Below are positions 50,165-62,502 of a DNA stretch of 64,000 nucleotides, one piece after another (position 1 is the first letter of the stretch; each line of letters starts with the position of its first letter). Source of the stretch: Caprimulgus europaeus (Eukaryota; Chordata; Aves; Caprimulgiformes; Caprimulgidae); NCBI GenBank assembly GCA_907165065.1, contig OU015526.1, positions 70,207,723-70,271,722 on the forward strand. The letters run 5' to 3'. Both the position numbers and the translations under genes were made by a program. The notes under the pieces were generated by a model, which saw nothing but the letters and a program-made list of their open reading frames with translations, was not told where the DNA came from and searched no databases.

Positions 50165-50390
50165 GATGATAAATACTTCCTAGTAGTGGAAGATGGTAAA
50201 ATGAAGGACAATGGCCACAAATTTTGGCTTGGAACATTTAGGCTGGATATTAGGAAAACTTTCTTTACTAGGAGAGCGATACAGCTCTGCCAAAAAGCTG
50301 TGGAGATCGTATTGCCCCACACAGCTCTGGGTTTCCTATCCTTGGAGTTTTCTAAGACAGCTAGACGAAGCTATTGCTGTCCCTTCCTAC
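50165..50390 (+). mobile_element. CR1 LINE fragment, old and diverged
   Basis: Plus-strand translation gives KDNGHKFWLGTFRLDIRKTFFTRRA, the conserved CR1 C-terminal [12 protein letters not shown] region. It is followed by decayed matches to the region around the stop codon (CCTTGGAGTTTTCTAAGAC resembles the usual CCTTGGAGATTTTCAAGAC). The normal 3' UTR and tail are not recognisable beyond about 50390. It is old and truncated at both ends. Confidence 0.78.
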
Positions 50391-51107
50391 ACCTCTATCC
50401 TTCTCTGAAGTCGACACAGGTCTAAACATCCTGCAATTTCTGCTTTAGTGGACCACACCCTTCCTGTGATCCTAGCACATGTGGCTCTGCTTATGAAATG
50501 GCCAACCCTTTCTGGTGGCCAGGACTGCAGAAGGAACTTATGACCACAACCAATTCCTTAGATGACCAGTTCCAGCAGCTGACAGAGAAGAGGAGGTAAA
50601 GAAGCAAGTCAAGCTACTGTTATGATGAGTGGAGGTCTAAAAGGTAGAGTATTCATATCTCTGTGCCTCCTTGTCAAGAGTTCCTTCACAGAGTTGAAGC
50701 CAAGCACCCAGCCAGCCTGCTTTCGCCTCTGGATGATGACAGGGTGACATTGGGTAGATGTCTAAGAGATCTAGCCACTTTCAAAATCACACATTACCGA
50801 TTTCCCAGCAGGTGATCCAGTACATCTTCATGAGGAACATTTACACTCTACTTGTAGGTAACAGAAGTTTTCATAAATCTGAAAAAGAACAAAACTAACT
50901 CTTGTTAAAGTTCAGATACACAAAAGTGTTATTGACAAGCAGCTACTAGCAGGTAATGGTGAGTGCACAGTACGGTGGGCTCTATGATAATACACCACGT
51001 TTTCCTTTCTACATGATACACTTTGAAAGCAAATGAATGTGAGTGATAAATTTAGTATTGACAACAGACTGTGTGTTAGAGATAACTGCGAGTCACTGAT
51101 GGGTGAG
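50391..51107. other. Unique block, no gene seen
   Basis: Nothing recognised. It may include a further decayed CR1 3' UTR in its first 100 bases. Confidence 0.55.
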
Positions 51108-51483
51108 ACAGAATCACAGAATCACAGAATGTCAGGGATTGGAAGGGACCTCGAAAGATCATCTAGTCCAATCCCCCTGCCAGAGCAGGAACACCTAGAT
51201 GAGATCACACAGGAAGGCATCCAGGCGGGTTTTGAATGTCTCCAGAGAAGGAGACTCCACAACCTCCCTGGGCAGCCTGTTCCAGTGCTCTGTCACCCTC
51301 ACAGTAAAGAAGTTTCTTCTCAAGTTTAAGCGGAACTTCCTGTGCTCCACCTTGCACCCATTGCCCCTTGTCCTACCACTGGACATCACTAAGAGCCTGG
51401 CTCCATCCACCTGACATTCGCCCTTTATATATTTATAAACATTAATAAGGTCTCCCCTCAGTCTCCTCTTCTCCAAGCTAAGG
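51108..51483 (-). mobile_element. CR1 LINE 3' end, relatively young
   Basis: The minus-strand copy ends with the repeated ACAGAATC tail at 51108 and extends about 375 bases to CTTCTCCAAGCTAAGGAG. It is the same subfamily as the 37692 and 46981 copies. A GAGAC pentamer occurs at both edges (51105-51109 and 51483-51487), a weak candidate for a short target duplication. Confidence 0.95.
51195..51476 (-). pseudogene. CR1 ORF2 C-terminal fragment
   Basis: A 93-codon open piece of the LINE protein C-terminus, from [19 protein letters not shown] to [27 protein letters not shown] small in-frame deletion shortens the [15 protein letters not shown] region to [14 protein letters not shown]. It is too short for any enzymatic role. 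Confidence 0.85.
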
Positions 51484-53427
51484 AGACTATGAAGTTATGG
51501 AGCAGCTGTATGCTCATACATACAGCACAATGTAATAGCTAAATCACCAACTTCAGGATGAGTCGAGGACTTGGACGTGAGGATCAGACTCTGAATAGAT
51601 AGAGCAGGCATAGGAAGAACAACCTTAATCCTTAAACTCTGTCTCTGCAGTGTTGCCCAGCACTAAGGCTCTGGGCTTTCTTCTTATAGGATATGAATTT
51701 TAAAACAAATACATTTATCTTGTTGCCAAGAAAACTGAAAATAATGTTGCAAAATAAATAAGGCCAGATTAAGGAAATAAAAAAGGATTAGAATTGATTT
51801 GTTCACTAGTTATCAGAAAGAAAAAAGTTTCTCCCTCCCAGTTAATGTTAAGATAGGAAGAGCCTGCCAAAACTTTCAGATAGAACACAAAAATCCGGGA
51901 CATACAATTCTATGATATATATTATAAATTTGCCCACACTATTAATTTTGTTGCCAGCTATTCACATCTCTGCATGTTACATCTCCCAGTTCCTGTCAAT
52001 CTCCATAAAAACTTTTTTTTAAAAAAAGTGCTGGATTGCAAACTCTATTTACATAGTGTTGTAGATTTAACCTCAATAGTGTAGAGAGATGAAAAGTATG
52101 ACTCTCACAACCAAAACAAAGCAGGGCAATATTTTAGCCCTTTACAGAAAGCACTAAACAATTTTACTAAAATCAATACTGGAGGATACAGTACCATGGT
52201 TTTGGTTTTATTTCTCTTTCCTCCCCTATTCCCTTGAGAGTACTATACCGAATAGTTTACTCTCTTGCTGGAGTACAATATTGTAATAGTAAGCAATATG
52301 TCAAAGCAATGTTTTCAAGCACAGTAATACTAGGATTTTACATCAGACCACAGGTTGCAGAATAATCAATATATATTTATAATGACTTAATTACAGTGAT
52401 GAGGTATGTCTCTGCTGCCATGAGGAAAATTGAAAGGAAGAATATAGTTTCAATTATATATATAGCGTAACCCAGCTGAGTGCAGTTCTGCAAAGTTTGC
52501 TGTTAGCAAAACCCATTTTACCTCAGTGAAAACAGCTTTTTCAATAAGGTACTCTGGAGAGGTACAATGCATTACAACAGGCTTAGGAATTGAACTTGTT
52601 GAAGGAACCATCTCATCTGAAGCAGTGATCAAGGCTTTAACTAACTGTGATGTAGTGGAAACACTGACTTGAAGAAAAACCTAGTTCAAATTTTTCTGAG
52701 ACGCTGCCTCAACTTGAACCTCATGCTTTGCTTTGAAGTTATAGCAGACCTAAAAAAAAAAATAAAATAAAAGATACCAAAGTTCTAGTCTTAGACTGTA
52801 ATGTTGATAACCCTTCTGAAATTCTTTAGGGATGCTTTCTGAAGTTGAAAAACAAAGTCACATGTGAAAAATAGCCTTGTTTCTTTCCTTTCTTAATTTA
52901 TTAATAACACAGCACAACAAGTTAAATGAATTTCTGTTGTTTCCTCAGGTGGTTGTAACTCTGAGGTCACAGCTTTTATCTGTGACAACCTGAAATTTGA
53001 TGTCTGAACGCACATAAAGCATTCAGAAAAGATGTTTTGTATGGATGCAGTTATCCATATCACTTAGCTGCCTTAACCTACTTAAAAGTGAATGGAGCAG
53101 ATGATGGGGGGGAAAAAAGGTGAGTATTTTACTCTTTACTCCTCTAAGAAAGGAGCTCCAAAGACTTCTTACTATTCCAAAGTGTGACTTTGGTTGCTAT
53201 CCCGTTCTGCGTTAGGAAGTTTAGCTTGTACACAATGTGAATTAGAGGTCTGTAGAAAGAATCCTTTAAGACAGAAAAGAAAAAAGAAAGGATCATGATG
53301 GCACTTAAGCAATTAGTCCATGGTTAGTCTATGCAACACCAGTAGCAGTCTGGGCAGTGAGCCGTCAACCATTCATCTCCTCCTAGATACCACTTTCCTT
53401 GTGCAGACAGAAAAGAGTACTCAAATG
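51484..53427. other. AT-rich unique block, no gene seen
   Basis: No gene or recognised repeat. Short AT palindromic runs occur near 52010-52029. Confidence 0.6.
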
Positions 53428-54343
53428 AGGGTGGAAAAATCCTCCACAAGTGCAGCTGAGGAGAGCAGTGAGAAGATGTGAGAGAAACAATTTTGCAGAC
53501 ACCCAAGTCAGTGAAGAAGGAGGAAGAGGAGGTGCTCCAGGCACCAGAGCAGAGATTTCCTTGCAGCCCATGGTGAAGACCATGGTGAGGCAGGCTGTCC
53601 CCCTGTAGTCCATGGAGGTCCACGGTGGAGAAGATGACTACCTGCAGCCTGGGGAGGACCCCACCCCAGAGCAGGCGGATGCCTGAAAGAGGCTGTGATC
53701 CTGCCGGAGCAGGATTGCGGCAGGACCTGTGGACCCATGGAGAGAGAGGAGCCCAGGCTGGAGCAGATTTACTGGAAGGACTTGTGACCCTGTGGGGGAC
53801 CCATGCTGAAGGACCCATCCTGAAGGACCGCACCCCATGGAAAGGACTCACACTGGAGCAGTTCATGAAGAACTGCAGCCTGTGGGAAGGACTCATGTTG
53901 GAGAAGTTCACGGAGAACTGTCTCCTGCTGGAGCAAGGGAAGAGTGTGAGGAGTCCTCCCCCTGAGGAGGAAGGACCAGCAAAAGTAACATGTAATGAAC
54001 TGATGCCAACACCATTCCCCATCCCACTGTGCCACTTGGGGGGAGGAGGTAGAAAAATCAGGAATAAAGTTAAGCTCAGGAACAAGGAAGGGATGAAGGG
54101 AAGGTGTTCCTAAGATTTGGTTTTATTTATCATTACCCTGATTTGATTGGTAATAAATTAAACTAATTTCCCCAAATTAAGTCTGTTTTGTCTGTGCCAG
54201 TAATTGGTGAGTGATCTCTCCCTGTCCTTATCTTCACCCATAAGCCTTTTGTTATATTGTCTTTCCCCTGTCCTGTTGAGGAGTGGGAGTAATAGAGTGG
54301 CTTTGATGGGCACATGGTGTCCAGCCAGGGTCAACCCACCATA
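53428..54343 (+). mobile_element. Second solo LTR of the same ERV family, 5'-incomplete
   Basis: This is homologous to the LTR at 33646-34784, from about its 33850 position to its end. It shares GTGAGAAGATGTGAGAG (53470-53486), the internal CTGGAGCAG repeat array, the GTGTGAGGAGTCCTCCCCCTG segment, AATAAA at 54152-54157 and the GGGTCAACCCACC end. The terminal ACA has become ATA. The first ~200 bases of the LTR are missing or unrecognisable. By eye the two copies match at roughly four bases in five, so they are separate old insertions and not the two ends of one provirus. Open frames on both strands (for example minus 53324-54085) are artefacts of the repeat array. Confidence 0.9.
54152..54157 (+). 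promoter_or_regulatory. LTR polyadenylation signal AATAAA
   Basis: AATAAA at the position equivalent to 34585 in the sister LTR. Confidence 0.6.
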
Positions 54344-55791
54344 GTGGGAGATATCGTTTCAAAGCAATCTGCCTGACTGATGTGTAGCAGAGACTTCAAC
54401 ATCATTTTCCAATATCCCTAAAGAGTGCTCTGCTGTACAGTGCCTGTCCTGGAGGGGTTCTCTTTCATATTTAAAATGAAGTTTGATTAATTGATTATAA
54501 AGCCCAGACAAGGCTATGTTGACCAGGGAGACTGACTTCCTATGTAATACTCTTTAGGGAAGTTCCCTGATAGATAATTTCAGCAGAAGACAGTAAAGCA
54601 AAGCTCATTATAATGTAAATAAGTATATATTCATTGAGCAAGTGTGTAGGGAGAGCCACTCTAGAGAGCAATCAGTAGGGCAGTTTAGCAAATGAGTCAA
54701 ATGGCACTGCCAAATTGCCCATTTTTCTAAGTCAATATTTTTGTTTTCTAAGATGGGTTTGTATTAATCTTTTGCCAGAAACAACCAGTATGAATAGCCG
54801 AGAAAACTATCCTACTCACCTACCCCTTCACTGCTTTCTTCTAAATGACACACTCTTACATAAATCTACATTAAAATAATGTTAAGAATTTCACTAAAAC
54901 GAGAACAACAATCAAATGTAGTAATGAACTAAACGTGTAAAGCAAACATTGTATCTCCATGTGCAAATGTGACTGTCACATTAAAAAATACGACCATTAA
55001 AGATCTGAGAAAGAAGGAGACCCAAAACTAGACTGTCTCTGGAATTGGCCTGTAAACATCAGTATCATAATGATTTTTCCCTTTTTTTAATCTTTTTTTT
55101 TCATCACTTACGTTATAGCCATCCTAGAGTTTGAAAGAGAACTGTGCATTTTATCTATCCTCTTTTTCTTATTTCCAGCTTGCCAGTCTTTCATTATTTC
55201 AGTAATACAACCCATGCCAAAAGGAAGGACCAAAGTTCTCCCACTGAATCGAAGAAGAAATAAAACTAGCCTGTTACAGGGTGTGTTGTATCACCTTTGC
55301 AAGTGGAGCCCAACCTGCTTTAGAGCACATGTTGCCTCTTTTTTGTTCTGTTCCCTTTCCATTTATAAAGTTGTTGGAAAAAAGTTTTTTATTCCCTATA
55401 TTTCAAATTGATGGGAAGAGATTTCAATTACATTTTTAAGAACCAGTCTGCTTTGACAAACAGAAATACTCCTGTGTTAAAAAAAAAAGGTGAATGTATT
55501 AAATTAATAGGATTATAATTTAATAACTTGTATCATGTAGTAAAAATAACCTGAAGTTCTGTCTTTTTTCTCTTTAAAGACATAAGCAAAACAGAGAATT
55601 AATAAATGTTATGTAAGATTGTTTCCCCTTCTTTCTAATTTTCCTACCTGAATATCGCCTACCTTGAACTCTGATCAACCACTGTTCAAAATATATGAAC
55701 ATTTCATGCTTTAATGTTTCTACTTACTGTGCAGTGAAGTAATCAAACAACAGTCCTACTTGCTTTCAAATTTGCTGTAGCTTATTGTCAT
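54344..55791. other. AT-rich unique block, no gene seen
   Basis: No gene or recognised repeat. Confidence 0.6.
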
Positions 55792-55885
55792 TTCTCTGTT
55801 CAGGATACTGCAGGTTCTTGAAAACGAGATGAATATTTAGTCCAATAGCTGTAATGCTAGCCTGAAGCTTAGAAAACTCAGGTAA
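55792..55885 (+). repeat. Diverged direct repeat, copy 1
   Basis: About 94 bases resemble 56100-56192 at roughly three positions in four. Shared blocks are AGGATAC, GTTCTTGAAAA, AATAG and AGCCTGAAGCTT. The two copies lie 308 bases apart (start to start). The unit is not recognised. Confidence 0.7.
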
Positions 55886-56099
55886 TGCTGGGGGTTGGTT
55901 TTGGTTTTGTTTTTTTAATTTGGGAGAGAGAAATAAAAAAAAAAAAGACTAGCACCTGAATCTATGCTTGTCTGATACCTGATATACTTAAAGCTTCAGA
56001 AATGAACTGGGAAAAATTGTAAGGTAGGCATAATGTTATATACAGATTTGAAATGTGTGCTTTAGGATTAATTTTCTTTCCTCTAAGGATTTGTGTCAC

Positions 56100-56192
56100 T
56101 TCTCTATTTAGGATACAGTATGTTCTTGAAAAGAAGACAAAAGTTTGGTCGAATAGTTATAGTGAGCCTGAAGCTTTGAAATCACAGATAAT
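56100..56192 (+). repeat. Diverged direct repeat, copy 2
   Basis: Partner of 55792-55885. It lies directly upstream of the MIR-type core at 56200, whereas copy 1 has no MIR core after it. It may be an old local duplication or two copies of an unrecognised ancient repeat. Confidence 0.7.
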
Positions 56193-56199
56193 TCCACGC

Positions 56200-56330
56200 T
56201 TTGCTGTAGACTTACTGTATAACCTTGGAGAAGTCATTTAGTCTGTCTTTTGCAATTCTGCATCTGTAAAATGAAAATAATAATAGTATTTCTCTATCAG
56301 TGGGGTGTTGTAAGAGGTGCAGTCTTCACA
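56200..56330 (+). mobile_element. Ancient MIR-type SINE core
   Basis: The sequence follows the well-known MIR pattern: ACTTACTGTATAACCTTGG, AGAAGTCATTTAG, CATCTGTAAAATGAAAATAA, TAATAGTATTTCTCT and GGTGTTGTAAGAGG. MIRs are tRNA-derived SINEs that were mobilised by L2 LINEs early in amniote history. Only very old, inactive copies remain in birds. The 5' tRNA-like head is not recognisable. Confidence 0.8.
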
Positions 56331-59323
56331 GGGATGAAAACTACATCAGTGTCATAAATACCTTTGGAATGATAGTTAGCAAAGACATTTTGGATCTATA
56401 CTGAATGGAGGTAGCGTGAGTCCAGCTAACATTGTGGCACGTGAAAAACGAAAGGAGCAATGTGACTCATGGAAACCCCAGAACGATGCATGCATATAAG
56501 GCAAATCAGGAAGGCAATAAATACTGATGTCACACTAAGAACTGCTTTGGTGCAGCAATTACTCCATCTTGATTAGAGATGTGCTTAAGAGATCTCCACA
56601 AACTAAAGTCCATTTTAAATAGAATTAACTTTTGGTACAGACCTGTCTCTTCCTATGAGACAAAAGTCTCCTGAGATTTCTGACATCTTTTACCACTGGT
56701 GAGCTAGATACAGAGAATGGCTTTTTGATTCTAGATCTAACTGAAGGCAGAAAAGAGAGAGAAAAAAAACCAAACTACTAAAAAATAAAAGTCAGAGAGT
56801 AAGGATTCATTCTGGGACAATTTCTGCTAATGAACATGATGAGGAATGATGAATATGAATCCTGTCCTGTGAGAAATATTAAGTAAACGTGGTATAAAAG
56901 CATTTAAAGGCACCGTTGAACAAAATATCCTACAATAAGAAAGGAAAAGAACCGGTTCAAGCAACACACAGAAAGTAGAGGGAAGTGTCTCCTCCCTGCC
57001 AAAATTTTTGACATAAAGTTCATGTTCCTGGCACTGCAGCAAGTTTCCTTTTGTGTATATAATCATCTAAACAGCATAGAACACCACAAATTGATTCAGT
57101 CTTTCTCTCCTTCTCATATTTTTTGGTTCAGAAATGAGAAGCATGAGATTTATAATATAAAATCAAATGTGAGGGAATCCTGCCCCTTAGAAAAATTGCC
57201 AAGAGGAGACAGGGAGTGAATAATAAGCAGGTTATGAAAGGATAATGTGAAGATTTTTACTGCTTATGTGCTTCTTTAAATTATCTCTATCTGTTGGAAA
57301 AAAAAAAAAAAAAGAGGGAGGTGGAAAGACTATCTACTTCACATCAGGCAGGAGTTATATACACAAGAAACAGGTGTGTTATTTTGATTTTACATATCCG
57401 TTAATTTCTCTTTTGCTGATACTGCCAGGTAGTGTCTAGTGGGTTGATAAATCTGAAAGAAACTGATAAAGCAAAAGAGAACACTGAATCAGAATTACAC
57501 AAAGGAAGCATAGTGTTATTTTCATATGTTCTTGCAAAAAACGTGCTTTTACTGTGGTACTTGCTGGGATCAGTGACCTTTCCCTGCTGTCCAGTCATAA
57601 AGAATTTGATAAGGCAGGTTTCATTTGCAGAAATGTTCTCAAAGAGGCAGAGCTGAGTACACTTGATCAAAAAGACTTGTTGAGTGGTTCATACTGCTGA
57701 TCTCTCTGTCATTATTTATATTTTTTCACAAAACAAATTCTCAAAATCTTGCTGGTGAATAAATGCTAAGTAGAAAATAACCTCTTTTGGTTAGAATGAA
57801 ACTAGTAAGATGACTTATCTAAAAAATACTACAAAGCACATACAGGGATAAACAAGTTTCCCCCATGATTAACATTTCTCCACATAAATTGTATCTCAAA
57901 CAAAAAATCAATTATAAACAAATGCACATGAAAAATCAAAAGCAATTCACAAATAATTTGCAAGCAGTCAAAAAGACTAAATTCATGGAATGAACTGATC
58001 ACTAGTAATAGCCTATCTCTAATTTGGAATGACACCAGCTGTCAGCAATTTGCTGAGAATTTAAGATTTTGGTGTGGAACGTCTTTTCACTTTATCCATC
58101 ACAGTCTGCCATGAGAGGGTTAGAAGATAAAGGGACAAAAAGTAAATAAATTCTGCTTGTTGCCCAAGGCAAGATGTAGATTGTTACTCAGCTTGTTGCA
58201 GCTTGCTTCACTTTTAATGAACTTTTTAATGAAATCCACTTATTTGTTTGGGTTTTTTTTTATTCTGTGAAAGAACAAAACCATGTTTGTATGCCTCTGA
58301 GTTCAAGAAGTCCCAGTATGAATGAAATGTGAAAAATGAGACTGCCATGTTTGTTGAGATCTTGCAATATATTGTTAATTCAGAGGTCAGAGTGGCTCTC
58401 AACATGCTTGTCTCTGATCTCCATCAAGACTAAATGAAGGAAAAATTAGTATTGTCTTGATTGTCAATAAAAAAAAACAAAGAAACTGTTGTCCAAAGAC
58501 TAAACAAAAAGAAAAAAAAAAAAACAGGATTGATTTAGTTGCCATAGTGTTAAAGAGCTGAAAGAGAACACAGACCACAAGGTAACACAGACCACATGCA
58601 GAAAAATATGAAACCTCAAAAAAACCCATGCGCACTGTGACACATAGAAAATAACAAAGAGTTTGAGCTTTCAGAGAAATCTCCACCCCCTGTAAATAAC
58701 CCAATCAATCACCTTTGGCTGATTGCTCAGGTGAGATTAGACAGAATTTTGGAGAGTATTTACACAAGTAAACATTGAAGGTGGGAAAGGAGGGGAGTAA
58801 ACAACCTTCACAGAATTCCCTCCATTTGGCCAGTCGTCCTGATGGTGGCACTCTTCACTCTTAGATCTACTCCCTCACTCACACCTGCCACAGAAGGAAC
58901 AATAAATAGGATTGATTTAACGTTCAGAAATAGGTCATTTAAATAGCTTCCCCCATTTTTTACATGCCTGGCTCAAAAAACTGCTGTATAAATGTGCTAT
59001 TTTAAAAAACAATGAATTTTAATAGTGACAGAATGAAATAATGTCATTCCAATCTCAAACGTTCTCTAGTCTAAAAGGACCTCTCTTCACTTTCTCTATA
59101 TATTTCTCCTCCCACTGTGAATGGTTTAGAGAACTATTTTTCCTACTCAGTGCTTTTATTTGATCTTTTCACTCTCCTTTTCACCAAGCTAAAATGTTTC
59201 TGCAATATTCATGAATTCAGCAGCAGCCCAGGAGTGGGTGCAGGGTGATGTTTTGCTACTGTTTCTCCTGCTGGGCCCCCTGCCCAAGTAGAGATAACAA
59301 TCACATTTTATAATTTAACAGGC

Positions 59324-59347
59324 TTTTTTTTTTTTTTTTTTTTTTTT
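59324..59347. repeat. Poly-T tract (24) followed by G-run
   Basis: Twenty-four T, then AGGGGGGGG within three bases. Confidence 0.88.
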
Positions 59348-61063
59348 AGGGGGGGGTGTTGTTGGAAGATATTTATGTGGGTTTTTTTGTGGGTGAACAT
59401 GCTGGTTGTGGTGGTGGTAGTGTATTTTATACTTACATATGGATAAATGTTCTGAACTTGATAGGGTTTTACTGATTCTTACATTGCTACATTAATACTT
59501 TCCCATATTAGGTCAAAACTACATATGGCATATACGTGTCTGGAAGTTAGTGTCAAAAATCTGAGAAAAGTTTGAAGGATAGCCCCAAACTCCTATCAGA
59601 AGACTGGAAGCTGCATGTTTCTATGTACATGTTTCCATTTACATGGTGGAAATGAGTATGTTGAAATTTACATATATATTGGGATTTCTCTAAGAAATTA
59701 ATCCCATTCTTGGACAGCAGTTCAGTTCATTCCTCTACAAACCCTTGCGCAGATCAGCCAAACAATTTGTCTTGTCAAACAATTCAGATTAAACAGATAC
59801 AACCAGTCCAAGTATGACTAGACATGTATTTTAGCTTGAAATAAAACTCATAGGTTCTTCCTCTTCCCTTCTCTTCCCTTCCCCCTTCTCTTCCTCTATC
59901 ACAACGTTCAAAAAAGGGGAAAAGTAGAGCAGTTTTTAGCTTAACTGACAGCAGTGAGCTAGTGAAAAGATGTTGCATTTATCTGATACGAGTATTCAAC
60001 AGACTCCACCTGAGTCTTAAATGTGCAATAGATGAATAGGTAAGAGATACAGCTACAATGTTGAAGTAAATAAGAAAAGGAATAAATTACATAACTTAAT
60101 TATATGTTGTTGGAATTATTTTCACTTAAAGTTAGAGAGAGAGTAATGGAGAGTTTAATTAGGAAAAAGAAATAAGAAAAGAAAGGCAATTACTGCTACA
60201 GTCCATCACTTCCCTCAACATGATTAACAGCTAGAATTCTGTAGGCCTTTAGGGCAGAGTTGAGTCTTGAGAAAGCATTTGAAAGAGATACCATTTTTAT
60301 AGATCACATCAGGAAAAAAAATTCACACTTTTAAGTCATATCCTGCACAGATAATACAGTCAAAGAAAAATGACAGCATTCTAGATATTTATCAGTTGGA
60401 ACAGTATTACATCTGTGGATACTGTTGCCAGTAAATTTGGTATCTGCAACCTTAGGGAATACAGGATGTTTATGATAAAAACTGGGGAAAGGTAAAGGCA
60501 GATGAATTTTAGCAAGTGCAAGTAAAGATTCTGTTACAGCATTTTCTAAGATGAATGACTAGTGTGTGAACAAAGAAAGCCAATCAAGCAAGATGATTTA
60601 AAGAAAAACTAGTTTACAGGATTAAAAATTACAGAGAAGTTAAATTTAAGTATCCTAAAGGGGGAGAGAACATACAACTGTACCAGAAAGCAGCCACTGA
60701 AGTGAGAAAGGTAAAATCCAGTTTGGAGAAAGGAAAGCGTGAAGGACAGTTTCAAAACAAGGTGGGATAGATGTCACAACTGAGAAGACGGAACAGCCAT
60801 CTACATTTTCTTTAGCATCAGAGAAGGTTCTTAAATCTTGGGCTAGGGACAGGAAGAACTCACACTGATGAAATCTGGACAGAAACATGAAAGCATGAGG
60901 TTTAAAGCTGAAGGAAGGCTATGAAACAGTAAAGTATGTTAATCACCATGAAGTGTGCTCTCCCTGTGTGGTAGGACACCGCAGAGCAGGCGAAAATCCA
61001 GCAAGGATTACTCAGTGAGTGAAAGGTAGGAGTGTATTTGGTTAGCTTGTTTCATTTTTCACC

Positions 61064-61083
61064 TTTTTTTTTTTTTTTTTTTT
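61064..61083. repeat. Poly-T tract (20)
   Basis: Twenty consecutive T; no body of a retrocopy recognised. Confidence 0.88.
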
Positions 61084-62481
61084 GAGTCTGAGGGAGATTA
61101 TTCACTATCTGTCCTGATGTCATGAAGGTACCTTTTGTGGAAAGCATTCACCTTACATCCTCTTAGAAGGGCTGCATGCTGTGTTATTGGAAATACGTTA
61201 TCACTGCTTTGAGAGACACAAATGAGCTGCTAGACAGATTTCTGATGATACACAATGAGTCTTACATGGCTTCCTAATGAAAGGCAGGGTTCCTTCTTCC
61301 ACTCAGTGGTAGATAGCAAAAGGACAAAGGTAAACTGTAACCTGGTTGTTACAGGCTTGGTCTAATGTGTCAAATATATTTTTAAAAAGTTTTATTTGCA
61401 GCACTTTTCATTGTTTTACATGTGCTGAAATAATGCATGCTAATAACAGTATACATTGTAAGCAGTTCCTTATCTAAATGTTATTTGAACAAATGATGAT
61501 TATTTTAGCTGTCCTTGGTGTGCCTAAGAACAACACAATGACCTTCTTTAAAATAATTCCTACACAGTATTCTAAATACAGTTTTAAATAGATGTACAGA
61601 GAACAGCCATTTCCTCATATCCAGAAACTAGTACCACTGCTGCCATCCTCTGCTTTTCATTTATGTACACTCATTTTACACCCTGCACGTCTCTCCCTGC
61701 TTCTGCCTGTGCATGTTTTTTGAAGAATAAAAATGGTAAAGTCTGTAATCAGTAACAAATATTATTTAATTGCCTAGAAGCAGGTGACAATGTGCATGTG
61801 TGGCCAGTTGCAGAAATGATGTAATTGTCTAGGAGGCTGATAAACACGCAAGGCAGATAGAGATTGCTTTCAAATTCCCTTGATGGTATCCAGCTGTACT
61901 ATTTGCAAAACTCCTATTGTGTTTGCATGTGTGTGTGTGTGTATGCACAGCTGGTTAGGGAGGAATGCAGACTGTTATGTATATATATATAAAAAAAGAG
62001 TAAACTAATCGCACTTCAGAAGATGTTTCTTCATCTTGCTAAACAAGAATACAATTCAGCAGTCTTGACAGATCTCTCAAGATACCCTGGAATGGCATAA
62101 CAGAATCGTGAGAAAACAGAACTGAGATCTGGAGTCAAGAAGCATATAAAGTAGCATGCACAGTACCTGTCTCTGCTGTGCTGCTGCATTTTTTGAGTCC
62201 CTTATTTGCCTGAGAACTGTAATCGTATAAACACACAGACATACTTGCTGTCCTCCCTCTGTTTATCTCAGAAGCTGAAAGAGAACTATTGGTGTGCAAT
62301 ACCTTATCTTAAAAAAAAATGATAAAAATATCTCCCTTTTGGCTGAAATATAGCCTCATGAAAACTATCCAGCCTTACTTCAACCTGATCTCTGCAAAAG
62401 ATTACCAACGAGAGATTTCTAGTACAGCTTAAAGTGCACACGAAGGCACAATTTTTGTGGGAGAAATGTAAGGTTCATATT

Positions 62482-62502
62482 AAAAAAAAAAAAAAAAAAA
62501 AA
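62482..62502. repeat. Poly-A tract (21)
   Basis: Twenty-one consecutive A; no body of a retrocopy recognised. Confidence 0.88.

Noticed and set aside
53324..54085. 253-codon minus-strand open frame
   Set aside because: It lies mostly antisense to an LTR. The length comes from the GC-rich internal repeat array, and the parallel frames in the sister LTR are broken differently.
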